From assembly GCA_033782935.1 (NCBI GenBank), contig JAWQEG010000365.1, positions 186,001 through 250,000 of the forward strand: a DNA stretch of 64,000 bases, in the 5' to 3' direction. A program made the position numbers and the translations under genes. Positions 46,184-58,049 of this stretch are shown here, piece after piece (the first letter of the stretch is position 1; every line of letters begins with the position of its first letter). The stretch is from Petrolisthes cinctipes (taxonomy: Eukaryota; Arthropoda; Malacostraca; Decapoda; Porcellanidae). The notes under the pieces were generated by a model. That model ran no database searches, had not been told where the DNA came from, and worked only from the letters and a program-made list of their open reading frames with translations.

Positions 46184-46219
<36 letters not shown>
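45839..46219. repeat. (AAT)n microsatellite block
   Basis: About 380 bp of AAT repeats with scattered variants (AAAAT, AGTAAT), broken by 46147-46184. A poly-Leu frame across it on the minus strand is an artefact of the repeat. It lies just 5' of the pacifastin-like gene. Confidence 0.95.
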
Positions 46220-46221
<2 letters not shown>

Positions 46222-46273
46222 CTCAATCATGCATTAACCTGGTTGAATGGTTATGTGAAATATGCTAAAATTA

Positions 46274-46276
<3 letters not shown>

Positions 46277-46337
<61 letters not shown>
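46277..46337. repeat. (CT)n microsatellite
   Basis: About 30 uninterrupted CT units. (CA)n blocks follow at 46555-46655. Confidence 0.95.
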
Positions 46338-46342
<5 letters not shown>

Positions 46343-46548
46343 ATGAAAGAAAAGTGAAAACTACCCGAATATAGCTTTATAGTATCGTGGTATATAATCA
46401 GATGTTATACCGTCACTCCTTCCCTCTTTACAACACCGACAACAAGGTAGGATGAACGCTGTGGTGTTGAGGGTTGAATCTTGTCACTTACAGTACTTAC
46501 TTGCAATTGCTGTTTCTCGGGCTGTCATCCTGCTCTTATATACGGATG

Positions 46549-46579
<31 letters not shown>

Positions 46580-46837
46580 GCGCGTTTACACACACACACA
46601 CACACATTCCCATACATACACACATTCATATACACACATACATACACACACACTGAAAAAATTATCACAGCTTCGCACACAAGCAGACCAAACATTTTGA
46701 AAATATTAAGTGCACCTCCCGTACACACACTCATAAATTTTTTTTCCCATCTTTCTTACATGGAAACACACCGAGCATTTTGAAAATAATACGTGGCCAT
46801 CCATTATAACACTAGAATTGATACACTCACGTATATA

Positions 46838-47156
46838 CAGTTGCCTCCACTATTAACGAGCACAGCGTCCGAAGGGTATGGTGAAATGTGACACCACTGT
46901 GTTTGTTTACTCATAGTAATAGTAAATGTGGCACCACTGTGTTTGTTTACTTGTAGTAATAGTAAATGTGGCACCACTGTGTTTGTTTATTTGTAGTAAT
47001 AGTAAATGTGGCACCACTGTGTTTGTTTACTTGTAGTAATAGTAAATGTGACACCACTGTGTTTGTTTACTTGTAGTAATAGTAAATGAATGGACAGAAC
47101 TCATCCCTGCTATAGGATCCACCGGACGATGTGCTCGTTACTAGTGGAGGCAACTG
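46838..47156. mobile_element. TA-flanked MITE carrying a 40-bp tandem array
   Basis: 319 bp. Ends CAGTTGCCTCCACTA and inverse, extended by TAACGAGCACA, with TA on both sides (46836-46837, 47157-47158). Five 40-bp units GTGGCACCACTGTGTTTGTT.. fill 46888-47087. Confidence 0.85.
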
Positions 47157-47386
47157 TACACACACATGCATGCACACACACACACACACACACACCCGTA
47201 TAACAGAAAGCACACGGTGCACACCAAGCATTTTGAAAATATTACGTGGATCTCCAATATAACACACACACATACACGCCAATTTTTATTATTACTTTTT
47301 TAAATATTTGAACCCAGACATACCTTTCCATTTTACCTGACCCGTTAATTAAAACGTTCGAGTTGTTACTCAAGTATTTGGGCAGG

Positions 47387-47390
<4 letters not shown>

Positions 47391-47446
<56 letters not shown>
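47391..47446. repeat. (GA)n microsatellite
   Basis: About 27 GA units, followed directly by a copy of the dispersed 210-bp repeat. Confidence 0.95.
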
Positions 47447-47448
<2 letters not shown>

Positions 47449-47464
47449 ATAAGAAGTGAGGGAA

Positions 47465-47675
47465 GATTGATTGATTGATATTAGACGCCGCAACAGCGAG
47501 GTCATATAGCGCCAAAAGAAAGGTGATAGAGAGGTGAACAAGCAAGCAGGAAGGAAATAGAAAGAAAATAGGGACAGTTGAAGAACTGAAAGCTAGTGGC
47601 TGGGGCCGAAGGGGCGCCAAAACCCTTAAAGTATTGCCACATCAATACAGGCAATACCTTCCTACGGGTAAGTGA
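47465..47675 (-). mobile_element. Dispersed 210-bp repeat, copy 3
   Basis: Same orientation as 30558-30770: (TTGA)n, GATATTAGACGCCGCAACAG, GAGGTCATATAGCGCC, GGCCGAAGGGGCGCC, ending in ACCTTCCTACGGG. Confidence 0.75.
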
Positions 47676-47689
47676 TGAGAGAGAGAGAT

Positions 47690-48120
47690 GTACAATATTT
47701 TCTTTTCCTTACGCTTCCCTGACGAATATAAAAATGTTCGATAAACTTTTTTAAGACCGTTTTCTTTTCAGGTCTCTATATTTTTATCTCACCCATTTCT
47801 GTCTCGTTTTTAATATATCATTTCTATTTATCTCTCCGTTATTTATTAATTCTAGTTTCTCAATTATTATATGATACATATATTTTATTTGTTTTCTCCC
47901 CTCCTTATATTTCCTCTCTTTATCAGTGCAACTATGAAATTATTTCCCCTCTTTTCGTTCCATTTCTTTATTTCCCTTATTTTTAATTCTTTTCTTTACT
48001 AATCTAGCTATGTAATTATTCCCCCTCTTTTCATATAATTTCTTTATCTCCCCTATTTCTAATTCTTTTCTTTACCAGTATAGCTGTGTACTTATCCACA
48101 TTATTCCATATTAGCATATT
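47690..48120. other. No gene seen
   Basis: Pyrimidine- and AT-rich sequence with recurrent TTTCTTTATCTCCC-like words; nothing recognisable. Confidence 0.5.
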
Positions 48121-48128
48121 ATTTAGTA

Positions 48129-48328
48129 CAGTTGGACACATGAATGGGTGGCACAGCCCAAGTGAAAGATGGTCAATTTCTCCCTTAGTACCAAACAGGA
48201 GACATCAGGGGCAGAAGTCAGTATTAAGGATAGTAATAAAAAGCAAGTACCTGATAATAGACACTGGTTACTCAAATGGGACAAGTATCTTTCACCTGGG
48301 CTGTACCACCCATGCATATGTCCAACTG
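48129..48328. mobile_element. TA-flanked MITE with 40-bp TIRs
   Basis: 200 bp. Ends CAGTTGGACACATGAATGGG / CAGTTGGACATATGCATGGG (reversed right end), with TA on both sides (48127-48128, 48329-48330). Confidence 0.85.
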
Positions 48329-49912
48329 TACATATAATAATTATAGAAACTATATCGACCTTTAATAATACAATATGTAGTAAGGAATATATTAACACAG
48401 TTTCTGGATATTTAGAACCCCTTTATTTCGTGAAACATAGCCTGAGTACAAGAGTAATAAGCTCTGTATCAAATTATGAAACCCAGAAAGAAGTTAAAAG
48501 TAAGATAACACCTAAAATAATAGATAACGAACACATGTAGACATCGCAGTTAAAACACATGAGGGACCGTTGTAAAGGTGAAACCATCATCATATTGTTT
48601 TGTTTACAAGCTATTGGTATCGGGAAGCTGGAATGAGTGTACATAATCCTACCTAAGGGCTCGTTTACACGATACTTGGCAAAGTATGGTGTTCTAGCAC
48701 GCTAGGGACCAGTGCCAAAGCATGGGGTCGGAGCATGGTGCTAACCAATATAAATTAAGCAGATTGGGTGTTTACATAGTACTTGCTCACTGTCCCTATC
48801 TCTCAGTGTGTGGTGTACCATCATGACTCCCATGTCCATAACCTTCATCATTCCCCCCGCCTACGACACAGGTTGATATTTGTCATGTACTTGGGTTATT
48901 AGTCATGCACTTGGGTGTACAAAGGCAACGTGATTTATAGTACACTTCTACATACATGCATTCCACATACCATATAGGGTCTACCATTATTTGTATCTAA
49001 TGATGTGTGGTGTATTAATAACACAGTATAAACGAACTGAGCAACTGTGTTTCAATATCCTAATACTAGGTAATGATGAGGTGAGTTTTCATGATATCTG
49101 AAGTAATAAAAAACCCACATGGGTAGACGACAGTTTATGTCGTGTATCATTGTCCCTTTGAATATCATACTCTATATAGATGACAATACAAAATCTATTT
49201 TTTTTTTTTTATTACTTACGGGCACCCTTGTTATACATGCGTTACGTTACTTTACATAGGTTAGGTTCAGTTAGATTAGAAAGGATTCGTTACTAGGTAT
49301 AAACAAAACTTAATTTATTACAAAAATGACATTAGGGAAAGTTGTTGCTCTTCATGACAGCCATTCAACACAAATCATTAATCGTGTGACAAAAGTGCTC
49401 CTAGGTAAAAACTATAACAAAATCCAACGACAAAGGGTCCATCGTTGCTGGGTGCTGGAGACTGTGTGTGGTGTGGCAGGGATCCACGTAGGTGGCCACG
49501 CAACTATTCAGCTCACGCACTTAACTGCCCTGGGGCCGGATTCAAGAAACTTAACAACGTCGGTAACTCGAGTTAGCGACGTCGGCCACTACCGACGCGA
49601 TCCAAGAAGCAAAATGATGACGTCACGGGCGCGTTAGCGACGTCGTTAATAACAACACCTCGGGAGGTGTAGTAAAAGCTGGTAGAAGTTAACGACTTGA
49701 ACCATATGGGCTCAGATATCATCATATTTAGTTAATATTTCTCATTGATTACAGTGGAAATTGATATCAATCTATATTTAAAAACGACAAGATGTAAACA
49801 AAGTGCCGTTAAACACGCAAAAAGCATGCTAGACAACATTTCAAGTACTGCTTGTACTGTACATCGGTGACTGGTCTCACACTGCCAGTCAGCGGACTGA
49901 GGCTACTTCACC

Positions 49913-52793
49913 ATGGACTACGCCCTAAGGAGAGTGAGGTGCTTTCGAGACCGTCTGGACCCTCTAGCTCTCAATGACAACGAGCTGATAAGGCACTACC
50001 ACTTTCCTCGGCATGAGCTGACGCAGCTCATTGATGAGTTCTCACCCCTGCTGAGGAGAAGAACAAGGCGAGGAAATCCCATACTGCCACATACCCAGCT
50101 ATTGATTGCCTTGAGAGTGTATGCCAGTGGCTCCTTTCACCATGTTAATTGGAGTCACAAGAGGTGAGTAAAATATAATTCGTATTATTTTCTTTTCTTT
50201 TTAGTTTTAAAAGTTAGGCTAGTAGTTACTCCTCCCTAATTTACTGTAGCCTATCTATAGATATCTTCTCAATGTATTATCCTCAGATTTCCTTAACATA
50301 ATTTATGTATATATCAAATCAAGTAAAAAATATTAATATATATATATACTGTACTGTATATGAAATATATAAATTAATTAAGTATAACCAATAAAATATT
50401 TTTTTTTATTCTAAATACTGTATTTCAATTTGTCCATTATACTAAGATTTATTTAGACTTGATGCTCAAAGATGCATTGTTTGTGCCATACCTTTTCAAG
50501 GGTAAAGAATATCAGCAATTTACATAAGCAAGTACCATATAAGATAAGCATATCATATCATAATAAAGGTCTTGAAACACATGAGAAAAATTGGTTGAAT
50601 ACAAAATGGCTCTATTGTACTTTGTAACCTGTTTTCATTATTGCTTATCTTGTCATTAATAACTGTAAGCATGATGCAGTATGTTTTCTGATACAGTTTG
50701 TCCTAATAGTGGCCAAAGTAACAGGAGCTGCATATATACAGTGCTGTATCATATTGTACTTTTTGCATAAATAAAATCTTTTGTGAACAATGTTTGGACT
50801 GCATTAACAACCCACTATAATATTTAAATTTCTTCACTACTCTATTACAATTAGATATTGTACATGGTTTTCTAGGCAGCATAGGGTTGCAGTCAAGTAA
50901 TTTTAACACAAATTGTATTATTACAGTTTAAAAACCTAGCCAAACAATACTATAATATTTTTTCTCATGCAACAAATATACATATTGAATAAATAATGAT
51001 TCTTGGCTCTACAACATACAAGGTGTAAGAGAGGTAACAGTTTTTTACTCTCAATATTAACTTCAACCTTGCCTTGTGTACTTTCCTCTTGAGGAATTAT
51101 ATTGGTTTGGCTTATATAATGCTGTACCTGTATACAGTCCTGTATATAATATGTCATTCCTTTGTTTAGAGTATGAGGCAGACAGATAAAATTGATCCTA
51201 TTGTTACACAATATATTAATGTTTATGCTATGTATGCAGGTACACCCGTTGCCATCAAGGCTCCAAGTATTGATGAGGCCATGTACTGTACGTCAATAGA
51301 AAAAGATTAAATTCACTGAACTTTCAAGTTATTTGTGATGGAAATGGCTTGATCATCAATTATTCTGCCAGATTTCCAGGTACTGTACTGTATTTCATGT
51401 ACCTAGATTTAAATAATGTGTGTAAATAAGAAATTTTGTGTAAGATACTGTTTAGTATATGGTCTATAATATTGCATACCCTTGTATATGAAAAATTTCC
51501 CAAAACCTGCATGGTTATATCTCTTTAAAAATCAAGTTTGATATAAAAAGTCTTCCCATTGACACTAGGGTTGCCAAGTGTATTAAAACATTATATATAT
51601 GTGAGGGCCTCTTGGCATAACATTTGAAGTAGAACCACATGCTTTAATACATGTGTCACTTTGCAGGATCCACTCATGATGCCTACATTTGAAGGAACAG
51701 CAACTTGAGGCAACACTTTAGTAGAGGCACTTTGGGGACTACTTACTCCTAGGTTGGTATCAGGAGATGTTTTAACAAGTGTACAGTTCTAAGGCTGTAT
51801 GATATACATATTCCTCCCATGTGAGTTTATGTATGGTTATATATGTATGTACAGTATGTATAAATAGTTCATCTTTCTGGTAACAATGTCTTGCAGGTGA
51901 CAGTGGGTACCCATTGGAGCCTTTTCTCATGACCCCAGTCACCAATCCCACAAATGAGGCAGAGGAACTTTACTACAGGGCCCTTGTAAGAACAAGGGTC
52001 ATTGTGGAGCTGACCTTAGGAGTTGTGAAAAATCGCTTCAGGTTAGGAAGTGACTTTTTAATATCCCTTCGGTTTCAACAAATCACAAGCAAACTCTTTA
52101 TATAGTTATAATTTGCTCCCTCTGCAAACCTCAACTCTAATTTCATACGTTGAGTGTCATAAGAGTTTCCAATCAATGGCAAGGTTTCTAAGTCTTTTGA
52201 CTTTATAATGAAATGAAAATTTCACCTTTATTAATGTATTTCATATGATTACTTTTTGTTCACATTGGTCCATAAAATCCACTGTTACATTTTCCTTTTA
52301 TATCCCTCTAATAAATGGTATCTAACAGATGTATTCATCGGTTTGGTGGAAAATTACAGTACACTCCTTTGAGATCTGCAAAGATTGTAAGTGCTTGTCT
52401 CCTGCTGCACAACCGGTGTGTCAGTAGGAGTATTCCTGACCCTAACAATGTAAGTATACACTGTGGCTTAGTATTTATTGTAGCATTAACTTACCTTACT
52501 GTGCTACTATGTAAGTACAATGAGACACCAGTAATTACTTCAAATCCAAAGGTATTATATTACTGTACAATGCAATCTCTGCAATTGCACTGCCTCAACC
52601 CTGAAGATTGTCTTAATATATCAATGTTTTTCAGTGATTTCTAAAATCCCTTAATACCTTCATTTTCCAGCATCTACCAGAAGAGGACATGCCTATTGAG
52701 GCCCATGTAGTTGGAGCTGGTGATCGTGGTGGCACGGGTAGACAGACACGTGACGAGATCATACCGGAGTTTTATGGTCGAAAGGGGGTTTAA
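49913..52793 (+). pseudogene. HARBI1-type transposase, copy 2, exon deleted
   Basis: Exon 1 (49913-50163) lacks the MAARAL stretch of copy 1 and reads MDYALRRVRCFRDRL. Exon 2, with the first catalytic Asp, is deleted near 50993. Later pieces match copy 1: TPVAIKAPS near 51242, GSTHDAYI near 51668, GDSGYPLEP and VELTLGVVKNRFR (51898-52090, where Arg of ERTLG is Leu), RFGGKLQYTPLRSAKIVSA (52322-52449) and the last exon 52672-52793. It cannot make active enzyme. Confidence 0.75.
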
Positions 52794-53148
52794 AAAAATA
52801 AAATTATGTCTTGGTTACTAGTGTATTTATTTACCAACTTATTATGTCTGTGTCTGTTGGTGTTTTGCTATATGTTTTTTTAATGTGGCATGTGACAGAA
52901 TGTTTGGTAACATTGGTACAGTATTGGCATGCAGAATCACCAAACTATATATATACTGTATATCTATTTCCTAAGTTGGTGTTACCGGTTATATTTACAT
53001 TACGATTACATGGATTTCCAATGGGATCTTAGAATGTTTATTGTGTTGCTGGAATGTGTGACTGTATGCAGTTCAGTGTTATTTACAGTATGCTCCTAAC
53101 TTAGCTAGGAGCATGCTATTACTGTCTTCCCTACCATGACAACACTGT

Positions 53149-53349
53149 ATGCTCCTAGCCAAATTAGTAGCATACTGTATGCAACACATCCTGATCCAAA
53201 GTTATTTTCCTTATTTCTCAATAAAACACTCTTACAATAGAAGCCAGCACTATAATGGCTTCAGCTGCTTGTCTCTGTGCTGCTGCACTTTCTCTAATAG
53301 CAGCTGTGGCTTCCTGCTGACTCCATCATCACTTCTAGGATGTCCCTAA
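53149..53349 (-). pseudogene. Possible Harbinger accessory tail, copy 2
   Basis: Same sequence and position as 25658-25870, with the same short minus-strand frame (AAIRESAAAQRQAAEAI). Assignment as a Myb/SANT-like tail is weak. Confidence 0.3.
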
Positions 53350-54726
53350 TGTCCTCTTGTGCATGGAGGAAGTGTGGCAACAATACGTATTCTGTTGTGT
53401 GTTCAGAATAAACAATGTTATTAAATGATCTTCAGAGAATGGATCATGGATTCACCACTATAAGCACTGACAGGAGGTGGGAACAGGATTAGAATATTGG
53501 GTATTAGTTAGATGGCAGAGCACAGAGTGCTACGAAAATAGAATACAGTACACTACTGTAAATACAGTACTGTGTTATACATCATTGTTTTAAACAAAAT
53601 ACAAGTATGTTAATAATTAATGAAATGCTAAAACCAAGTACTGTATACTGAATGATTAATGTAATTACCATACAAAGAGTGCATAAAATCAATAAGCATT
53701 TCATAACCTTTTCATTATTTACATTTCGTATGACTCCAAAAACTATTTTCAGATACTAAATAAAAACTGTGGACGTACCTGCTGTGTTTGAAATGAAAAA
53801 GTCGAGTACACTCAGTAGAGCAATACGAAGACACTTGTTTTGACAGCTGCCAGCTGATCGCTGTTTTTAAACAAACGCGCGATGTCACACTCTTCGTGAT
53901 TGGCTACGAGGTGTCCATGACGTCATTGATGACTCTAGCCAATCAGAGGCGTGTACCAGTTACCGCGCTCCTAACAACAGGCGGGCAGAGGCTTCTTGGA
54001 TCAGGGCGAAGTTAACGACGCCTGCATGTAGTTAGTTATTAACGACATCGGTATTAACGACGCGTCGCTAAACAATCTCTTTGGATTCCACCCCAGGAAG
54101 GGTAGGTGGTTTAGTGATTCTGTTTACATGATCAGTGCCCGAGCACAACTTCGGTACCATGCTCTGAAACCATACTTGGCCAAGTATCGTGTAAACGAGC
54201 CCTAAGTTAGAAAGTCTAGTTTTTTCCCCTTTTGGGCTAGGAAGTATTCCGATAATACAGTATTATTGGAAAATACATCCTCCTAGGTAACCAATAAGTT
54301 TTTTTTTTTTTTTTTGTATTTTCGTTTGTTTTGAACAATTTGTTCCATCGCTCCATTACATACCAAAAGCGGGTTAACTTTTATCATTAATTCGTAATTG
54401 GTCACATTAATTCGTACACACGCTGTTGTAGTTTTCGAGGGTTTACAAAATAATTATAGAAAATGTATGACTAAAGTTACGTAACTGCAATACTACATTA
54501 TTATTATTAACTTTGTCGTTTTGTAATGTAAGACTGTTTAACTGCAATACATTATTATTATTTACTTTGTTTTATAATGTAAGACTACAGAACTGCAATA
54601 CATTATTATTATTATTATTAGGTCTGTTGTTTTATAGTCACAGAGTCACTTTTTCCCACTTCTTAAAGGGTGTTCTAGGCTGATTGCATTCTTCTTTCAT
54701 CTTCATCCTACATTTCCTCATCCTCA

Positions 54727-55530
54727 CAGTGTTGCCACACGTACGATAATTATCGTACATGTACGATACAAACGGTCTTGGTACGATGTACGATAGCATT
54801 TTCCATTATCGTACGATTTACATTATTTGTACGATAATTCTAGGGTGTAAATAAATATAATTACAAATTTTAGTGGTAGTTGAACTGCTCCAGGAAATAG
54901 GCTAATTTCTCCAAAAAAGTATTTTTGTTTAAACGCTTTGAACACTATTCTGAAAGTGTGTATACGAAAGAGGTATAATTTCAATGATGGTGTGCTGTCA
55001 AAGTTAAACTGTCTCTCTCCCAAAAATGCCCTCTCATCGGAATTCAGGGAAAGAACCTCTTCCTTATTTTCACTTGCATCTGAGCTTCCTCTGATTGTAC
55101 CCCCGGATGACCAATCACTACTTCAAAAGCTGGATGATCAGTGGAGAATGTTTCCCATTTTGCAGCATGAATTTAAACATCTGGGTTAATGAGTCACCTG
55201 ATAAGTTCTGGGGAGAAGTGTTCCAAAAAGAGTTTAGCTTTTCAGACCTAGCCACTTTTGCTTTAGCTGCTCTTTGTTTGCCGCACTCAAATGCTTAATG
55301 CGAAAGAGTGCTTAGTAAAGTTAACCTCTTTAAAACTAAACCAAAAAACAGACTGAAAACAAAGACAGTTAATGGGGCTCTTCTCTCTGCTATATAGTTG
55401 CATCAAAGGTTCAGGAGGGTCATGTGTTCAATTCACTCCTGCAAATTATATGTTTTCCAGAATAAATAATCATGCACAGTTATTCCAGAACATCAGAGGA
55501 CATGAATTGGATTTGGAAGAAGAGTCTTAG
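54727..55530 (+). mobile_element. hAT transposon end with transposase C-terminus
   Basis: CAGTGTTGCCACACGTACGA at 54727 resembles a hAT terminal repeat (CAGTGTTGCC). It is followed by a cluster of TACGATA / TATCGTA words to 54836 and then by the C-terminal part of a hAT transposase. No right-hand TIR was found, so the element is truncated. Confidence 0.6.
54940..55400 (+). pseudogene. hAT transposase C-terminal fragment
   Basis: 54940-55189 reads FNDGVLSKLNCLSPKNALSS, ELPLIVPPDDQSLLQ and WRMFPILQHEF. A shift then gives FWGEVFQKEF, FSDLATFALAALCLPHSNA, a stop in place of the next residue, CERVLSKVNLFKTK and RLKTKTVNGALLSAI. This is the hAT dimerisation (hATC) region, with LCLPHSNA.CER as its core. 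The catalytic domain is not present. Confidence 0.7.
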
Positions 55531-55935
55531 ATTATTACAGTACAGTTATTATTGCTGTTAATTTGCTTAGAAGCTTTGAAATTGCCTCTTAAGTTCACCT
55601 ATCCTTTCTACACAGTAATGTCTAATTTCATTCAATTTTGGTTAACAAAAGGCAATTTTATGTATCTGTCAAAAAAAAAAGTGGGTTTTTCTCAGCATGT
55701 TGCTCTTCACGTCATTGTGAATTACCACTCCGTAATTTTTAGTGTTATTGTTTGTACAGTAAAACCTTTCAATGATAAAGGTAGCCTAATATATTGTGTT
55801 ATATTGTGTACAGTGAAACCTCTCAATTATTAAGATACCTATATATATATTGCCCTGTATATACTGCCCACATCACCACAGGTAATACTCCTCATAAGTG
55901 TGTGTGTGTGTATGTTACATGATTTTATCCAAGCA

Positions 55936-55938
<3 letters not shown>

Positions 55939-55971
<33 letters not shown>
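55939..55971. repeat. (TG)n microsatellite
   Basis: Sixteen TG units. A fragment of the dispersed 210-bp repeat (TATACTGCCCACATCACCAC) lies just before, near 55857. Confidence 0.9.
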
Positions 55972-55973
<2 letters not shown>

Positions 55974-56099
55974 AGTGATCTTATTAAGGATATAAAAAAA
56001 CAGACTCATATGAATACAGATGTAACTTTATTCATTGTCATCCCTTCTGACAAAAAAAAAAGTTTATTTGAAAAAACTCTTGTGGGTAAATTGGAGGTA

Positions 56100-56344
56100 C
56101 ACTCGCAATCCAAAATATGTATCCAGGCTTGCTTCGAATAGCCTGATCGAGTATTAAGAGAGCTCAAGGAAATATGAAACAGGATAAGCGTTGTAATTGG
56201 TTTACTACTATGTCAACTGATTCGAAACATCAACAAGACCTCGATACAAATATGAAACAGGATAAGCATTGTAATTGGTTCACTACTATGTCAACTGATT
56301 CAAAACTTCAACAAGACCTGGATACATACTTTGGATTGCGAGTG
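56100..56344. mobile_element. TA-flanked MITE with internal tandem, copy 2
   Basis: 245 bp, the same family as 42120-42363: ends CACTCGCAATCCAAA(A)TA.., TA on both sides (56098-56099, 56345-56346), and two 80-bp internal units. Differs by about a dozen substitutions. Confidence 0.85.
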
Positions 56345-56349
56345 TACAA

Positions 56350-57460
56350 TACAGTAGGAGCACAGTCTCGCTCTCATGCTGAAAGTGACATCACCTTAAC
56401 TCGTCATATCTTCTCAACCAGAGACCGTAGAGAGATGGTGTGGGCCTCAATTTGAAGACGATGAAATAATAATGAATGGAAAATAATTGATAAATGTTTA
56501 GGTATTGTTGCTTATGAGTAGGGAGAAAGTGTAAGGGGCAAATTTGGAGAAACAGCCTGGTCATAGCAGACAGCACTCAAACTGCCCAGCAGCCATGCAC
56601 GGCAATTTTACTGGTGATGGAGATGTCCCTCTTTTCCCACACCCCATCACTTCCCTTTCACTCCATTACCCAACATTCCTTCTCATCCACTCAACACCAC
56701 TTTCGCCCTTACCATTCTGCCCTCCTTTTACAGCCGGTCGTCAGCACAATCTTAGTGTATGTCAGAGTAAGAGGATATTGTCTGGTGTGATGTGGGCAGT
56801 ATTATAAGGTCTTCAGTCGAAGCCATTAGAGTTGAATTATTGACCTGTCCTTCTTTCTTTATATTTGCTTAGTAATTAGGGTTTTACATCTCTTATTACC
56901 TTCTCTCTCATCCTACAGGGTCTTCCAGGCCTATGGAACTCTTATTATACCTTCATATCAAAATCAGGACCCTTCGGAAAAACTTTGCTTCTCTCCATGT
57001 AAACAAGGTAATAAGTATGACAGAATAGGATAAGATGAGGTTAGGTTATAGTCATCTTCAATAATTACCATGTTCCAAAAATGAACCAAAATATTGGACC
57101 ACTAAATTCAGTCCGAATTATGGTCCATAAACTATAAGGCTCACAGTCCTTTGTCTCATCATTATGGCCACCAAAATGACATTACGAAGTGAACAACGAC
57201 AGTAGAAATAACAGTAGAAAACACTCTTTATGGCCTCATCATTATGGTTCACAGTCCTTTGTCTCATCATAATTAACATGTAAATAATTATTTCCAAAAT
57301 GAAACATAACAGTAGACCACCAAATACATTCGACAGTAACCTATATGATCTTATCCATAATGTTCATAGTCTCTTGTCACAGCTTTGTTTTGTTTTCCTT
57401 TACAATTCAAATGTTTAAATCATCTAGAGTTCACTGCACATATTCCCAGAGCACGTGCAC
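56350..57460. other. No gene; degenerate repeats
   Basis: 56770-56930 resembles the dispersed 210-bp repeat. 57060-57380 holds about three diverged units with CACAGTCCTTTGTCTCATCAT and ..CCACCAAA... No coding exon was found. Confidence 0.5.
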
Positions 57461-57470
57461 TGGGAGCGGC

Positions 57471-57584
57471 ATTGGTAGTGTAGTGGTCAGCATACTGGCT
57501 AATGGAGCGTGGTATTGTGTACGAGGCTATGTGCGGTTTCCATTGTACATAATCTATTTTGTACTATTTACATACAGCCTCGTA
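57471..57584 (+). mobile_element. tRNA-like head and small foldback
   Basis: TAGTGTAGTGGTCAGCATAC (57483 region) looks like a pol III A box with a D arm, but no B box follows. Next to it an inverted repeat TACGAGGCTATGT / ACATACAGCCTCGTA (57520-57584) makes a 65-bp foldback. Probably SINE and MITE remnants. Confidence 0.35.
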
Positions 57585-57902
57585 GGTTAGATGAGGTTAT
57601 GCTAGGCTAGGTTAGGTTAGAGAGTAACTTGCGCATGCGCCAGTTAGCGTAGTCATAGCAGCTGCCAAAAAGCGACCCACATCACTGAACACAAGGTATG
57701 CTCAAATCACATAAAAGGTGTTTATGCCATTTGAATAAAGACAAATACTGAAGTTAAATACTGAATCCTCCAAACTGTGCCAGGAAACAGAATTTCATTG
57801 TATGGGACAATGGGAGTGTGATTTTTGCAACGTTTGGAGAACTAATTAGGCTCCATTTTGTACACACCATATAGGTACTCTTAAATTAAAGAGATAATAA
57901 AT

Positions 57903-58047
57903 AATGGGGACAATCCTAGGACAACTAATTCCTCCAAGCCATTCCAGGAAACACAAGAGTTCAGTGTTACGAAAAGGTGTTGCTGTTTCCTGGCATAGTT
58001 TGGAGTTATCAGTATCCCTCTAATTCACCAATACAAAATATCCCTTT
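57903..58047. mobile_element. TTAA-type MITE family, diverged copy
   Basis: Arms AATTCCTCCAAGCCATTCCA and, reversed from the right, ACTCCAAACTATGCCAGGAA enclose a short spacer. The same core is seen in copies A-C. A further half copy is at 57771-57830. Terminal TTAA is degraded. Confidence 0.5.
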
Positions 58048-58049
58048 AT

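Larger units (their letters stand above)
49533..54093 (+). mobile_element. PIF/Harbinger element, copy 2
   Basis: Collinear with the element at 13904-26614 but without the Helitron and the 6.4-kb insertion. Ends GGGCCGGATTCAAGAAACTT and, reversed, GGGTGGAATCCAAAGAGATT. Flanking triplets are CTG and CAG rather than identical. It is about 4.56 kb and has lost about 300 bp, including the second transposase exon. Confidence 0.8.
48657..54202. mobile_element. TAA-flanked Harbinger-type element hosting another
   Basis: Inverted ends GGGCTCGTTTACACGATACT at 48657 and, reversed, at 54202, each continuing TGGC(A/C)AAGTATGG, with TAA on both sides (48654-48656, 54203-54205). A TWA duplication is typical of PIF/Harbinger. 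Without the inner element (49533-54093) it would be about 985 bp with no coding capacity, that is, a non-autonomous element. Confidence 0.75.

Noticed and set aside
45742..46230. 162-codon poly-Leu/Ile frame on the minus strand
   Set aside because: It is an (AAT)n microsatellite read as codons. Only the short piece at 45825-45780 in another frame is a credible exon.
57595..57626. Telomere-like (TTAGG)n
   Set aside because: Only two to three imperfect units; too short to call an interstitial telomere tract.
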